Assembly: GCF_023369855.1 (NCBI RefSeq)
Contig: NZ_JAMBPP010000004.1
Location: 62,001 to 126,000, forward strand
Reading direction: 5' to 3'
Length of the DNA: 64,000 bases
Source of the DNA: Actinotalea alkalitolerans
GTDB lineage: Bacteria > Actinomycetota > Actinomycetes > Actinomycetales > Cellulomonadaceae
Shown: one piece after another, positions 18,574-27,853 of the stretch
Numbering within the stretch: position 1 is the stretch's first letter
How the letters are laid out: every line of letters starts with the position of its first letter
The notes under the pieces: model-generated
What the model was told of the DNA's origin: nothing
Database searches by the model: none
Seen by the model: only the letters and a program-made list of their open reading frames with translations
Made by a program: the position numbers and the translations under genes

Positions 18574-18630
18574 GCGCACCTCCGGTGGGGTTCGATCGCG
18601 GGCTGGGAGACCGTCGGACGTGCCGGTGGG

Positions 18631-20400
18631 TCAGGCCGAGGTCACCGTCAGCCAGAAGAAGTCCCGTGAGCCCAGTGTGACCACAAGCTCGCCGTTGCTG
18701 CTCACCGAGGGGAACGCCGCTCCGCCGAAGACGTCGTGCACCTGGTCGCCGGCGTTGTCGGGCAGCTGGATCGTCGCCGAGCGCGGTGTCGAGGCGAGGT
18801 TCGCCACGCACAGCACGGTCTCCTCGGGCGAGCGTCGCAGGTAGGCGAGCACGGCGTCGTTGTCGGCGCGCAGGGCCACGAACTCACCCGACCCGAAGAC
18901 CGGGTGGCGGCGGCGGACCGCCAGCATCCCGTGGACCCAGTGCAGGAGCGAGGTCGGCTGGGCGAGCTGGGCCTCGACGTTGACGTTGTTGTAGTGGCTC
19001 ACCAGCGACTGGACCAGTGGCAGGTACAGCTTGCCGGGGTCGGCGGTCGAGAAGCCGGCGTTGCGGTCCGGGGTCCACTGCATCGGGGTGCGCACCGAGT
19101 CACGGTCGGGCAGCCAGATGTTGTCGCCCATCCCGATCTCGTCGCCGTAGTACAGGCAGGGGCTGCCCGGCAGGGAGAGCAGGAGCGCGTGGGCGAGCTC
19201 GATCTCCGCGCGTGAGTTGTCGAGCAGCGGTGCGAGCCGACGCCGGATCCCCACGTTGGCGCGCATCCGCGGGTCGGGCGCGAACCACCCGTACATCGAC
19301 GCACGCTCCTCGGTCGAGACCATCTCGAGCGTGAGCTCGTCGTGGTTGCGCAGGAAGGTGCTCCACTGCGCGCCGAGCGGGATCTCCGGGGTGTCAGCCA
19401 GGATGTCGAGGATCTGGTTGGCCCGCTGGTCCTTGACCGCGTAGTAGATCCGCGGCATGACCGGGAAGTGGAAGCACATGTGGCACTCGGGCTGCTCGGC
19501 CGTGCCGAAGTACGGCGCGACGTCCTCGGGCCACTGGTTGGCCTCGGCCAGCATGATGCGGCCCGGGAACTCCGTGTCGACCATCTCGCGCATGCTGCGC
19601 AGCAGCTCGTGGGTACGCGGCAGGTTCTCGCAGTTGGTGCCCTCCTCCTCGAACAGGTACGGCACGGCGTCGAGGCGGAAGCCGTCCACGCCGAGCCGCA
19701 GCCAGAACCGCGCGACGTCCATCATCGCGTCGCGGACCTGAGGGTTCTCGAAGTTCAGGTCGGGCTGGTGGGAGAAGAAGCGGTGCCAGAAGTACTGCCG
19801 GCGCACCGGGTCGAAGGTCCAGTTCGAGGTCTCGGTGTCCACGAAGATGATCCGCGCGTCCTCGTAGCGCGTGTTGTCGTCGCTCCACACGTAGAAGTCG
19901 CCGTACGGGCCCTCCGGGTCCGAGCGTGAGGCCTGGAACCACGGGTGCGCGTCACTGGTGTGGTTCATCACCAGGTCGATCACCAGGCGGATGCCGCGGG
20001 CGTGGGCCTCCTCGATGAGCTCGGCGAAGTCGTTGACCGTCCCGTACTGCGGGGCGATGGCGGTGTAGTCCGAGACGTCGTACCCGCCGTCGCGCAACGG
20101 CGAGGGGAAGAACGGCGGGAGCCAGAGGCAGTCGACACCCAGCCACTGCAGGTAGTCGAGCCGCTCGATCAGGCCCCGCAGGTCACCGGACCCGGCTCCG
20201 GTCGAGTCCGCGAAGCACCGGAGCATCACCTCGTAGAAGACAGCGGTCTTGTACCAGTCCGGGTCGTCGCTGAGACCACCGCCCACCACCGGCGACGGCA
20301 GAAGGGCCATGGGGTCGGGTCGTGGGGGGAGTGCGCGCGAGGGGTCCGGCGGGTGCTGACCCAGGACGGTCGGCTCGTGCGAGGGACGGTGGGTGGTCAC
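18631..20400 (-). CDS. treS: Trehalose synthase (maltose alpha-D-glucosyltransferase), GH13_16
   Basis: The 589-residue enzyme converts trehalose and maltose into each other within the active site. It has the GH13 motifs 'VMNHTSDAHPWF', 'GFRLDAVPYLFEEEGTNC' (nucleophile Asp244), 'LAEANQWPED' (Glu286) and 'FLRNHDELTLE'. The strings 'GTNCENLP' and 'NQWPEDV' mark it as TreS rather than a general amylase. The GTG start overlaps the stop of glgE by four bases (GTGA), so the two are translationally coupled. It supplies maltose to Mak in the GlgE pathway; run backwards, it would make trehalose from maltose. A Pro-rich N-terminal extension of about 35 residues precedes the catalytic domain. Confidence 0.95.
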   Translation of the reverse strand: MTTHRPSHEPTVLGQHPPDPSRALPPRPDPMALLPSPVVGGGLSDDPDWYKTAVFYEVMLRCFADSTGAGSGDLRGLIERLDYLQWLGVDCLWLPPFFPSPLRDGGYDVSDYTAIAPQYGTVNDFAELIEEAHARGIRLVIDLVMNHTSDAHPWFQASRSDPEGPYGDFYVWSDDNTRYEDARIIFVDTETSNWTFDPVRRQYFWHRFFSHQPDLNFENPQVRDAMMDVARFWLRLGVDGFRLDAVPYLFEEEGTNCENLPRTHELLRSMREMVDTEFPGRIMLAEANQWPEDVAPYFGTAEQPECHMCFHFPVMPRIYYAVKDQRANQILDILADTPEIPLGAQWSTFLRNHDELTLEMVSTEERASMYGWFAPDPRMRANVGIRRRLAPLLDNSRAEIELAHALLLSLPGSPCLYYGDEIGMGDNIWLPDRDSVRTPMQWTPDRNAGFSTADPGKLYLPLVQSLVSHYNNVNVEAQLAQPTSLLHWVHGMLAVRRRHPVFGSGEFVALRADNDAVLAYLRRSPEETVLCVANLASTPRSATIQLPDNAGDQVHDVFGGAAFPSVSSNGELVVTLGSRDFFWLTVTSA

Positions 20401-22523
20401 AGGGTCCTCACGTGGATGATGTGGGCGCACTGGACCTGGGGGTCGAGACGCACGTAGGGGTGCGCACCCCACGCGTAGACCGCTCCGGAGAGCAGGTCGT
20501 GCGCGGCGAGGGCGGGGGCGTCAGGATCCACCGGGGCCGTGATGCCGAGCGCCTCGAGGTCGAGGTGCACGACCCCGTCCCGGGTGTGGTGCGGGTCGGT
20601 GCTCACCACCACGATCACGGTGTCCTCACGGCCGTCGACCGTCTGGGACGAGGTCACCCGTCGCGAGTAGCACAGGAGGGAGTCGTCGGTGGTCGGGTGG
20701 ACCGTCAGACCCCGCAGGCGCTGCAGGGCCGGGTGCTCGCGGCGGATCGCGTTGAGCCGGGTGAGCAGGGTCGAGATGCCGATCTGGGGTGCCAGCGACC
20801 AGTCACGGGGCCGGAACTCGTACTTCTCGTTGTCGATCTGCTCCTCGGCGCCGGGTCGCGGCACGTCCTCGACGAGCTCGTAGCCCGAGTAGATGCCCCA
20901 GGTCGGAGCGCCGGTCGCAGCGAGCACCGCACGGATCGCGAACGCAGCGGCGCCGCCGGACTGCATGTACGGCGTGAGGATGTCGTGGGTGGTGGGCCAC
21001 AGGCTGGGTCGCATGTACGCCGCAGCCTCGCCCGAGATCTCGGCGAAGTACGTGGCGAGCTCCTTCTTGGTGTTCCGCCAGGTGAAGTAGCTGTACGACT
21101 GGTGGAAGCCGATCTTCGCCAGGGTGTGCATCATCGCGGGACGGGTGAACGCCTCGGAGAGGAAGATCACGTCGGGGTGGGACGCGGCGACGTCGGCCAG
21201 GATCCGCTCCCAGAAGGTCAGTGGCTTGGTGTGGGGGTTGTCGACGCGGAACGCGGTGACGCCGTGGTCGATCCAGACCTGCAGCATGCGCCGCATCTCG
21301 AGGTAGATGCCCTCGGGGTCGTTGTCGAAGTTCAGGGGGTAGATGTCCTGGTACTTCTTGGGCGGGTTCTCGGCGTAGGCGATCGTCCCGTCGATGCGGG
21401 TGGTGAACCACTCCGGGTGCTCGGTCACCCAGGGGTGGTCGGGCGAGCACTGCAGCGCGACGTCCAGGGCGACCTCGAGGCCGAGGTCACGGGCCCGCGC
21501 CACGAACGCGTCGAAGTCCTCGAAGGTCCCCAGCTCGGGGTGGATCGCGTCGTGCCCGCCGTCGGCAGAACCGATCGCGTAGGGCGAGCCCGGGTCTCCG
21601 GGCTCGGTCTTCAAGGAGTTGTTCCGCCCCTTGCGATGGGTCGAGCCGATCGGGTGGATCGGCGTGAGGTAGACCACGTCGAAGCCCATCTCGGCGATGC
21701 CAGGCAGGCGCTCGGCGGCGGTGCGCAGGGTGCCCGAGGTCCATCGACCGGTCGCCTCGTCGAAGGTCGCCCCCTCCGAGCGGGGGAAGAACTCGTACCA
21801 GGAGCCGACCAGCGCCAGCTCGCGCTCGACCACCAGCGGATAGGTCTGCGAGGGCGAGACGTGCTCACGCACCGGGTGGTCGAGCAGTGCCGCCCGGACC
21901 TCCCCGGAGAGTCCAGCGGTCAGCCGGTCCTGGGGGGTCCGGTGGGTGTCCTCGAGCCCGGCGGCGGCGTCGGTCAGCACCCTGGCGACCTCGGCCGGCA
22001 GGCCCTCGCGGGCCGCGGCACGGCCCAGCAGCAGCGCGCCCTCGGCCAGCATCAGCTCGACGTCCACCCCGGCCTCGACCTTGATCGCCGCGTCGTGGCT
22101 CCACGTGCCGTACGGGTCGGACCAGCCCTCGACGCGCAGGCCCCAGGTCCCGGTCGAGTCGGGGATCAGGTCTGCCCGGTGGCTGTCGAGCCCTGCGTTG
22201 ACCACGTCCATACGGACGACCGTGTGATCGGTCCCGTCGGGGGCGACCAGGACGGCAGTGGCCGCCACGGCGTCGTGACCCTCGCGGAAGACCGTCGCCA
22301 GGACGGGTACCGCCTCGCCGACGACGGCCTTCGCGGGCCAGCGACCGCACTCCACGACGGGACCGACGCCGACGACAGGGATGCGTCCGAGCCCGGAGGG
22401 ACGTGGGCCGGGCAGGGAGGGCACGGGTTCGTGCCGGGTGGATCCGGTCGGGGCGGGGTGGCTGGTCGGTGCCCCGGTGGTGGCGGTCGGAGGGCGCGGC
22501 GGGGTGGAGGGCGTCTGCGTCAC
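20397..22523 (-). CDS. glgE: Alpha-1,4-glucan:maltose-1-phosphate maltosyltransferase, GH13_3
   Basis: The 708-residue protein is GlgE: an N-terminal beta domain and helical insert (about residues 30-230), then a GH13 barrel. The nucleophile is Asp428 in 'FRVDNPHTKP', and Glu457 in 'FLSEAFTRP' is the acid/base; 'NPHTKP' is diagnostic for GlgE. It adds maltosyl units from maltose-1-phosphate to alpha-1,4-glucan, releasing phosphate. The enzyme belongs to the trehalose-to-glucan pathway first worked out in mycobacteria, where its loss causes toxic maltose-1-phosphate build-up. The first 40 residues are a Thr/Pro-rich extension. It lies 70 bases behind glgX and overlaps treS by four bases. Confidence 0.96.
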   Translation of the reverse strand: MTQTPSTPPRPPTATTGAPTSHPAPTGSTRHEPVPSLPGPRPSGLGRIPVVGVGPVVECGRWPAKAVVGEAVPVLATVFREGHDAVAATAVLVAPDGTDHTVVRMDVVNAGLDSHRADLIPDSTGTWGLRVEGWSDPYGTWSHDAAIKVEAGVDVELMLAEGALLLGRAAAREGLPAEVARVLTDAAAGLEDTHRTPQDRLTAGLSGEVRAALLDHPVREHVSPSQTYPLVVERELALVGSWYEFFPRSEGATFDEATGRWTSGTLRTAAERLPGIAEMGFDVVYLTPIHPIGSTHRKGRNNSLKTEPGDPGSPYAIGSADGGHDAIHPELGTFEDFDAFVARARDLGLEVALDVALQCSPDHPWVTEHPEWFTTRIDGTIAYAENPPKKYQDIYPLNFDNDPEGIYLEMRRMLQVWIDHGVTAFRVDNPHTKPLTFWERILADVAASHPDVIFLSEAFTRPAMMHTLAKIGFHQSYSYFTWRNTKKELATYFAEISGEAAAYMRPSLWPTTHDILTPYMQSGGAAAFAIRAVLAATGAPTWGIYSGYELVEDVPRPGAEEQIDNEKYEFRPRDWSLAPQIGISTLLTRLNAIRREHPALQRLRGLTVHPTTDDSLLCYSRRVTSSQTVDGREDTVIVVVSTDPHHTRDGVVHLDLEALGITAPVDPDAPALAAHDLLSGAVYAWGAHPYVRLDPQVQCAHIIHVRTL

Positions 22524-22593
22524 TGTCCGAACCTACCGACCCCAGGGCCAGGACGGCACCTGGACACGGTCCCGCCGGCCTGTGGTCGGGGGC

Positions 22594-24822
22594 TCACCGG
22601 TTGACGTAGACCCGCAGCGAGAGCGGGTCGACGGTCACGGACGAGCCCACCGCAGGGTGCGTCCCGTTGCCGTTGCCGTTGCTGGTGGCCAGCGCGGCAC
22701 GGTCGGCCGGGTTCTCCCACGTGCTGTCCCAGACGAGCTCCCAGCCACCGCCCGGACCGCCCGCGACCACCACGTCGACGGTGTCCAGTGCTCCGTTGAT
22801 CACCAGCAGCACCGCCGACCCGTCGCGCGCGGTCCGGATCATCTGGAGGGTCCGGACACCGGGGTCGTGCCACAGACCGTGGTCGAGCTCGGCGCCCTCG
22901 GCCGTGCGCCAGTCGAGGTCGGGGCACTGGGCGACGGGCTCGCCCGCGTGCCCGGCCGCAGGGGTCCGGGGGCGTCCGCGGTAGAAGTGCGTGGCCCGCA
23001 GCGCGGGGTGCTCGCGACGCAGCCTGAGCAGGTGGGTGGTCGTGGCGAGCAGGTCCTCGCGCCACGGCGAGAGGTCCCACTGGAGCCAGGAGAGGTCGCT
23101 GTCCTGGCAGTACGCGTTGTTGTTGCCGAGCTGCGTGCGCCCGATCTCGTCCCCCGCCGTGATCATCGGCGTGCCGGCCGCGAGCAGGAGCGTCCCGAGC
23201 AGGTTCCGGATCGAGCGGCGGCGCAGCGGCAGGATCTCCATCCCGACGGACGTCGCGGCCACGGGCCCCTCGATGCCGTGGTTCCAGGACCGGTTGTCGT
23301 TGGTCCCGTCCCGGTTCTGCTCACCGTTGGCCTCGTTGTGCTTGTGCTCGTAGGCCACGAGGTCGGCGAGGGTGAACCCGTCGTGCGCCGTCACGTAGTT
23401 GACCGAGGCCCCCGGTCCCCGCATCAGCGGCGGGTCGCCGTGACCGAAGAGGTCCGCCGAGCCGGCCAGGCGGGTCGCGAGCTCACGGACGCCGTGCCCT
23501 GCGCGGCCGTGGGCCGCCTCGGCAGGGTCGGTGAGCCAGAAGGTGCGGACCGCGTTGCGGAACCGGTCGTTCCACTCGGCCATGGGCGGGGGGAAGGAGC
23601 CGGTCTGCCACCCGCCGGGCCCGACGTCCCACGGCTCGGCGATCAGCTTGCGGTCGCCCAGGACGGGGTCGCAGCGCAGCGCGACCAGGAAGGGGTGGTC
23701 CTGGTCGAAGCCGCCGTTGCCACGCCCGAGGGTCACCGCGAGGTCGAAGCGGAAACCGTCGATGCCGACCTCCTGCGCCCAGTAGCGCAGCGAGTCCAAC
23801 GCCATCTGCACCACCCGTGGCCGGCGGAAGTCGAGCGTGTTCCCGCAGCCCGTGACATCGGCGAACCGGGCCGGCGAGCTGCCGTCGTGCAGGTAGTAGA
23901 CCGTGCTGTCCAGCCCGCGCCAGCTCAGGTGGGGTCCGTCGGTGCCCCCCTCGCAGGTGTGGTTGTAGACGACGTCGAGGATCACCTCGATCCCTGCCGC
24001 GTGCAGCAGCCGGACCATGCCCTTGACCTCGGCCAGGACGGCCTGCGCCCCGTCGCGGCGAGCCTGCTCGGTGGCGTACGCCGCGTGCGGGGCGAAGAAG
24101 CCGAGCGTGTTGTAGCCCCAGTAGTTGACCAGGCCGCGTCGCACCAGGTGAGGCTCGCTCGCCGAGGCGTGGAAGGGCAGCAGCTCGAGACTGGTGACGC
24201 CCAGCGACCGCAGGTGATCGATCGTCGCGGGGTGGGCGAGCCCGGCGTAGGTGCCTCGCAGGTGCTCGGGCACGCCGGGCAGGCGCTGCGTCAGCCCTCG
24301 CACGTGGGCCTCGTAGATCACGGTCTGCGACCACGGCACGTCGGGCCGGTCGACCGCGGGGGCGTCGAAGCGGTCGTCGATGACGACGCCGTGCGGCACA
24401 TGGGCGCGTGAGTCGCTGGTGTCAGGCTCGGGCGAGTCGCCCAGGACCCTGCCCTCGGCGTCGAGACGGTGCCCGTGGGCCTCCTGCCCCAGCACGACCT
24501 CGCCCTCCACGCCCCGCGCGTAGGGGTCCAGGAGCAGCTTGTGAGGGTTGTAGCGCGTGCCCTGCCGGGGGTCCCAGAGTCCGTGCGCGCGGAAGCCGTA
24601 CCGTTGGCCCGCGTGCAGGCCGGGGACGAAGGCGTGCCACACACCGAAGGACGGTCCGCCCAGGGGGATGCGACGCTCGGACCAGCCGTCCTGCGAGGTG
24701 GGGTCGCGGTCGAGCAGGCACAGCTCGACGGCCTCCGCATGGGACGCGAGCACAGCGACGTCCGCGCCGCCGTCGACCAGGTGGACGCCGAGGCGGTGGG
24801 GTGCGCGGGGTGTGGCGGTCAC
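22594..24822 (-). CDS. glgX: Glycogen debranching enzyme, GlgX type (GH13_11)
   Basis: The 742-residue enzyme has an N-terminal CBM48 domain, a GH13 barrel and a C-terminal beta domain. Motifs include 'VVYNHTCEGG', 'GFRFDLAVTLGR' (nucleophile Asp360), 'LIAEPWDVG' (Glu396) and 'VTAHDGFTLADLV'. It is expected to hydrolyse alpha-1,6 branches of glycogen after phosphorylase trimming. The GTG at 24822 is chosen since homology begins right after it ('HRLGVHLVDGGADVAV'); no good Shine-Dalgarno is visible, so a leaderless start is possible. The open frame continues about 1.8 kb upstream but is only the antisense shadow of etfB and etfA. It heads the minus-strand glucan operon. Confidence 0.93.
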   Translation of the reverse strand: MTATPRAPHRLGVHLVDGGADVAVLASHAEAVELCLLDRDPTSQDGWSERRIPLGGPSFGVWHAFVPGLHAGQRYGFRAHGLWDPRQGTRYNPHKLLLDPYARGVEGEVVLGQEAHGHRLDAEGRVLGDSPEPDTSDSRAHVPHGVVIDDRFDAPAVDRPDVPWSQTVIYEAHVRGLTQRLPGVPEHLRGTYAGLAHPATIDHLRSLGVTSLELLPFHASASEPHLVRRGLVNYWGYNTLGFFAPHAAYATEQARRDGAQAVLAEVKGMVRLLHAAGIEVILDVVYNHTCEGGTDGPHLSWRGLDSTVYYLHDGSSPARFADVTGCGNTLDFRRPRVVQMALDSLRYWAQEVGIDGFRFDLAVTLGRGNGGFDQDHPFLVALRCDPVLGDRKLIAEPWDVGPGGWQTGSFPPPMAEWNDRFRNAVRTFWLTDPAEAAHGRAGHGVRELATRLAGSADLFGHGDPPLMRGPGASVNYVTAHDGFTLADLVAYEHKHNEANGEQNRDGTNDNRSWNHGIEGPVAATSVGMEILPLRRRSIRNLLGTLLLAAGTPMITAGDEIGRTQLGNNNAYCQDSDLSWLQWDLSPWREDLLATTTHLLRLRREHPALRATHFYRGRPRTPAAGHAGEPVAQCPDLDWRTAEGAELDHGLWHDPGVRTLQMIRTARDGSAVLLVINGALDTVDVVVAGGPGGGWELVWDSTWENPADRAALATSNGNGNGTHPAVGSSVTVDPLSLRVYVNR

Positions 24823-24975
24823 GAGCAACCAGTCTGGACCACGTCTCGTGCACGAAGGTGCACGCACCCCCGTAGAGCGGGTGATCTGCGGGTGAACCCG
24901 GTCACGTCGTGCCCGCCGCGCGCGGACGGGTAACCTTCGCCCGACGGCGGCTGCCGAGGAGAGAGAGACGTCCTG

Positions 24976-25764
24976 ATGAGAATCGTGGTGTGCGTCAAGC
25001 ACGTTCCGGACCTGCAGGCCGAGCGGGCCTTCACCGAGCAGGGCTGGGTCGACCGCACCCAGGGGGACGGGACCCTCAACGAGCTCGACGAGAACGCCGT
25101 CGAAGCCGCTCTCGCGGTCGCCGAGGAGCTCGGCGGTGAGGTCACGGTGCTGACGGTGGGTCCTCAGGACGCCGAGGACGCCGTGCGCCGTGGCCTGCAG
25201 ATGGGGGCCGACCACGCCGTCCACGTCCTGGACGACGCGATCGCCGGATCGGATGCGTTCGGCACGGCGGCCGTGCTCGCCGCAGCCCTGCGGGCGCTCG
25301 CAGGGCAGGAACCGGTCGACCTCGTGATCACCGGCATGGCGGCCCTGGACGGTCTGATGTCGGTCGTGCCGACCCTCGTGGCCGCCGAGCTCGGCATCGC
25401 CCAGCTCACGCTGGCGGCCGAGCTCACGGTCACCGAGGGGAGCGTGCGGGTGCGGCGCGAGCTCGACCACGCGACCGAGGTGCTCGAGGCCCCGCTGCCC
25501 GCGCTGGTCAGCGTCACCGACCAGTCGAACCAGCCCCGCTACCCCAACTTCAAGGGGATCATGGCGGCTCGCAAGAAGCCGGTGACGACCTGGTCCCTCG
25601 ACAACCTCGGGGTGGACCCGCAGCGGGTCGGCGCCGCCGGCGCACGCACCCGTGTGGTCGAGGCCACGCCGCGTCCGCCGCGGGAGAACCGCGTGCTCGT
25701 CACCGACGACGGCGAGGCGGGCGTGCAGCTCGCCGCGTACCTCGTCGAGAACCGCCTCGTCTGA
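24976..25764 (+). CDS. etfB: Electron transfer flavoprotein, beta subunit
   Basis: The 262-residue protein is the beta (FixA) subunit of the heterodimeric electron transfer flavoprotein, which collects electrons from acyl-CoA and other dehydrogenases. Typical segments are the start 'IVVCVKHVPD', the 'LNELDENAVEAAL' helix and the AMP-binding region 'ITGMAALDG', with 'KFKGIMAARKKP'-type sequence ('NFKGIMAARKKP') near the end. ATG start with GAGGAGAG upstream. It is followed by etfA after 24 bases. It diverges from glgX across a 153-base gap in which the two promoters must lie. Confidence 0.95.
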   Translation: MRIVVCVKHVPDLQAERAFTEQGWVDRTQGDGTLNELDENAVEAALAVAEELGGEVTVLTVGPQDAEDAVRRGLQMGADHAVHVLDDAIAGSDAFGTAAVLAAALRALAGQEPVDLVITGMAALDGLMSVVPTLVAAELGIAQLTLAAELTVTEGSVRVRRELDHATEVLEAPLPALVSVTDQSNQPRYPNFKGIMAARKKPVTTWSLDNLGVDPQRVGAAGARTRVVEATPRPPRENRVLVTDDGEAGVQLAAYLVENRLV

Positions 25765-25788
25765 CCGCCCGTCCGAACTGGAGACCTC

Positions 25789-26769
25789 ATGACGATCTCG
25801 ACCGCCCCGGCGGACAGCACCATCCTCGTCCTCGTCGACCACACCGGTGGGACGGTCCGACCCCCGGTGCTCGAGCTCCTGACCCTGGCGCGCTCGATCG
25901 GGCGGGCCGAGGCGCTGTGGATCGGTGACGGCGTCGAGCCCGTGCTGGACACCCTCGCAGCGCACGGGGCGTCCACGGTGCACCGGGCGCCCGCTGACGC
26001 CCGCGGCCTCGTCCCGACGGTCGCCGGCACGGTCGCCGCTGTCGTCGAGCGCACGGGGGCGCAGGTGGTGCTGCTCTCCTCGACCTTCGAGAACAAGGAG
26101 ATCGCTGCGCGCGTCGCGCTGGCCACCCAGGCCGCGCTGGTGGTCGACGCCGCGGGGGTCGAGCGTGTCGAGGGCCGCCTGGTCACGACGCAGGCGGCGT
26201 TCGCCGGCACGTGGACGTTGCGCGGGGAGGTGACGACCGACCGCGCGGTCGTCGCCGTCAAGCCCAACGCCGTCCCGGCCCTCGCCGTCGACGGCGCCGC
26301 TCGCCCGGACGTCGTCGAGCACCCCGCGGTGCCGACGCAGGCCGGTCCCGACGTCACCCTGGTCGAGAGGGTCGAGCGAGCGGCGTCCGGGCGCCCCGAG
26401 CTCGGTGAGGCGCAGGCGGTCGTGGTCGGTGGTCGTGGCACCAACGGTGACTTCAGCGCGGTCGAGGATCTCGCCGACGCGCTGGGGGCCGCGGTCGGCG
26501 CGACCCGGGTCGCCACCGATGAGGGGTGGATCGGTCACGAGGCGCAGATCGGCCAGACCGGGGTGACCGTCTCCCCACGGCTCTACGTGGGGGCAGGGGT
26601 CTCGGGGGCGGTGCACCACCGCGGGGGGATGCAGTCCTCGGGCACCATCGTGGCGGTCAACTCCGATCCTGAGTCGCCCATCTTCGAGATCGCCGACTAC
26701 GGGATCGTCGGTGACCTGTTCACCGTGCTGCCGCAGGCTGCCGCAGAGATCCGTCGCCTGCGGGGCTGA
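25789..26769 (+). CDS. etfA: Electron transfer flavoprotein, alpha subunit
   Basis: The 326-residue alpha (FixB) subunit carries the FAD site in its C-terminal half: 'VVVGGRGTNGDFSAVEDLADALG' region near residue 208-230 (shown in part) and the signature 'YVGAGVSGAVHHRGGMQ' near residue 265-281, then 'VAVNSDPESPIFEIADYG'. The 'IGQTGVTVSP' motif is also present. It pairs with the upstream beta subunit. ATG with GGAGA about six bases upstream. A 16-base perfect palindrome (26795-26810) follows the gene and could end transcription. Confidence 0.95.
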   Translation: MTISTAPADSTILVLVDHTGGTVRPPVLELLTLARSIGRAEALWIGDGVEPVLDTLAAHGASTVHRAPADARGLVPTVAGTVAAVVERTGAQVVLLSSTFENKEIAARVALATQAALVVDAAGVERVEGRLVTTQAAFAGTWTLRGEVTTDRAVVAVKPNAVPALAVDGAARPDVVEHPAVPTQAGPDVTLVERVERAASGRPELGEAQAVVVGGRGTNGDFSAVEDLADALGAAVGATRVATDEGWIGHEAQIGQTGVTVSPRLYVGAGVSGAVHHRGGMQSSGTIVAVNSDPESPIFEIADYGIVGDLFTVLPQAAAEIRRLRG

Positions 26770-26794
26770 CCGGCGAGCTGGCGTCGTCGCCCGC

Positions 26795-26810
26795 TCACGC
26801 CGCGGCGTGA
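26795..26810. terminator. Palindrome between convergent etfA and phosphotransferase genes
   Basis: TCACGCCGCGGCGTGA is a perfect 16-base palindrome in the 67-base gap between two convergent genes. As RNA it would form only a stem with a very tight loop, so terminator function is possible but not clear. Confidence 0.35.
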
Positions 26811-26836
26811 CCTGGGGTCGCCCGCTCGACGAGCCG

Positions 26837-27814
26837 TCAGAACCGACGGAGCCAGTCGAGTGCCGCCATGCCCTGCGCGAGCTGGAACGTCCGCAGGTTG
26901 GGGATCCCCTGCGGGGGCGGCTGGACCGAGCCGTGCACGAAGAAGGAGGTCACGCCCGCGAGGACCGCACGCACGGACTCGCGGTCGGCGCCGTGGGCGT
27001 TGGGGTGCTTCCAGAAGATCTCGTGCGGATCGCCCCCGCCCTGCATCGCGACGCTGGGCAGCATGGCCAGCAGGTCGTACCAGGCGACCCCGTGGCCGCA
27101 GGCGTGCGGCCAGTCGATCAGCCAGACGTGCCGAGGCCCGAGCAGCACGTTGTCACCGCGCAGGTCCCCGTGGACGAGCGTGTCCCCGGCAGCGGCCAGA
27201 GCCCCACCCTCCGCCCAGGTGACCAGGTCGTCGAGGTGCTCGAGCATCCAGCCACCGTGCTCGCCGACCGCCGCGACCGCCCGCTCGAGGTCGGCCGGCG
27301 CGTCGGCGAGACGTCGCCACCCGGCGAAGCTGTCCGAGAGGGTGCGGCTGAGGGCTCGCAGGCCGGGTGGGGACGGGCTGCCGGCCTCGGCGAGGTCGAC
27401 CAGGGCCTCGAGCACCCGGTCCAGGTCCTGGCCCCGCCAGGGACGCTCGGGAGAGCGGCCCTCGACCGCCTCGAACCCGAGAAGGACCCACGCACCGTCG
27501 TCGTCGGACCACAGCAGCCGGGGGGCCGGCACGCCGTCGGGCAGCCGCTCGGCGACCCTGATCTCGGAACGCGCGAGGTTGGGCGAGTCGGGGTTCTGCT
27601 CGGGCGAGACCGCCTTGACGAACACCCGGGTGCCGTCGCCGAGCTCGAGCACGGCCGCGTACCCCGGGCTGAAGCCGTTCGTCGCGCCGGTCTCCGAGAT
27701 CACCTCGGCACCGGCGATGTCGGCGATGCGGGCCCGGACCGCGCGGGGCAGGTCCGCCCAGCCCAGACGGGATCCGCCGAAGGCGTGCGGGCTGGCCTGC
27801 TCGACTGACGTCAC
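26837..27814 (-). CDS. Aminoglycoside phosphotransferase (APH)-family protein
   Basis: The 325-residue protein has the APH kinase fold: an N-lobe with a lysine in 'RVFVKAV', the catalytic loop 'VHGDLRGDNVLL' and the metal-binding 'LIDWPHACG'. The family phosphorylates small hydroxylated molecules or proteins, and most chromosomal members are not resistance genes. The substrate cannot be assigned. GTG start; a CAGAAT -10-like element lies seven bases before it, so the message may be leaderless. It is divergent from the cysteine desulfurase gene, only 39 bases away, which means the two promoters overlap. Confidence 0.85.
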   Translation of the reverse strand: MTSVEQASPHAFGGSRLGWADLPRAVRARIADIAGAEVISETGATNGFSPGYAAVLELGDGTRVFVKAVSPEQNPDSPNLARSEIRVAERLPDGVPAPRLLWSDDDGAWVLLGFEAVEGRSPERPWRGQDLDRVLEALVDLAEAGSPSPPGLRALSRTLSDSFAGWRRLADAPADLERAVAAVGEHGGWMLEHLDDLVTWAEGGALAAAGDTLVHGDLRGDNVLLGPRHVWLIDWPHACGHGVAWYDLLAMLPSVAMQGGGDPHEIFWKHPNAHGADRESVRAVLAGVTSFFVHGSVQPPPQGIPNLRTFQLAQGMAALDWLRRF

Positions 27815-27853
27815 GGCAGGGATTCTGCCAGCACCTTCGTAGACTCCTGCGCT

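Noticed and set aside
24823-26619. Upstream extension of the glgX frame over about 600 codons
   Set aside because: It is antisense to etfB and etfA, which are clear genes; GlgX homology begins only at 24822.
26837-27814. Possible aminoglycoside resistance gene
   Set aside because: Only the general APH fold is visible; chromosomal context and lack of mobile elements give no reason to call resistance.
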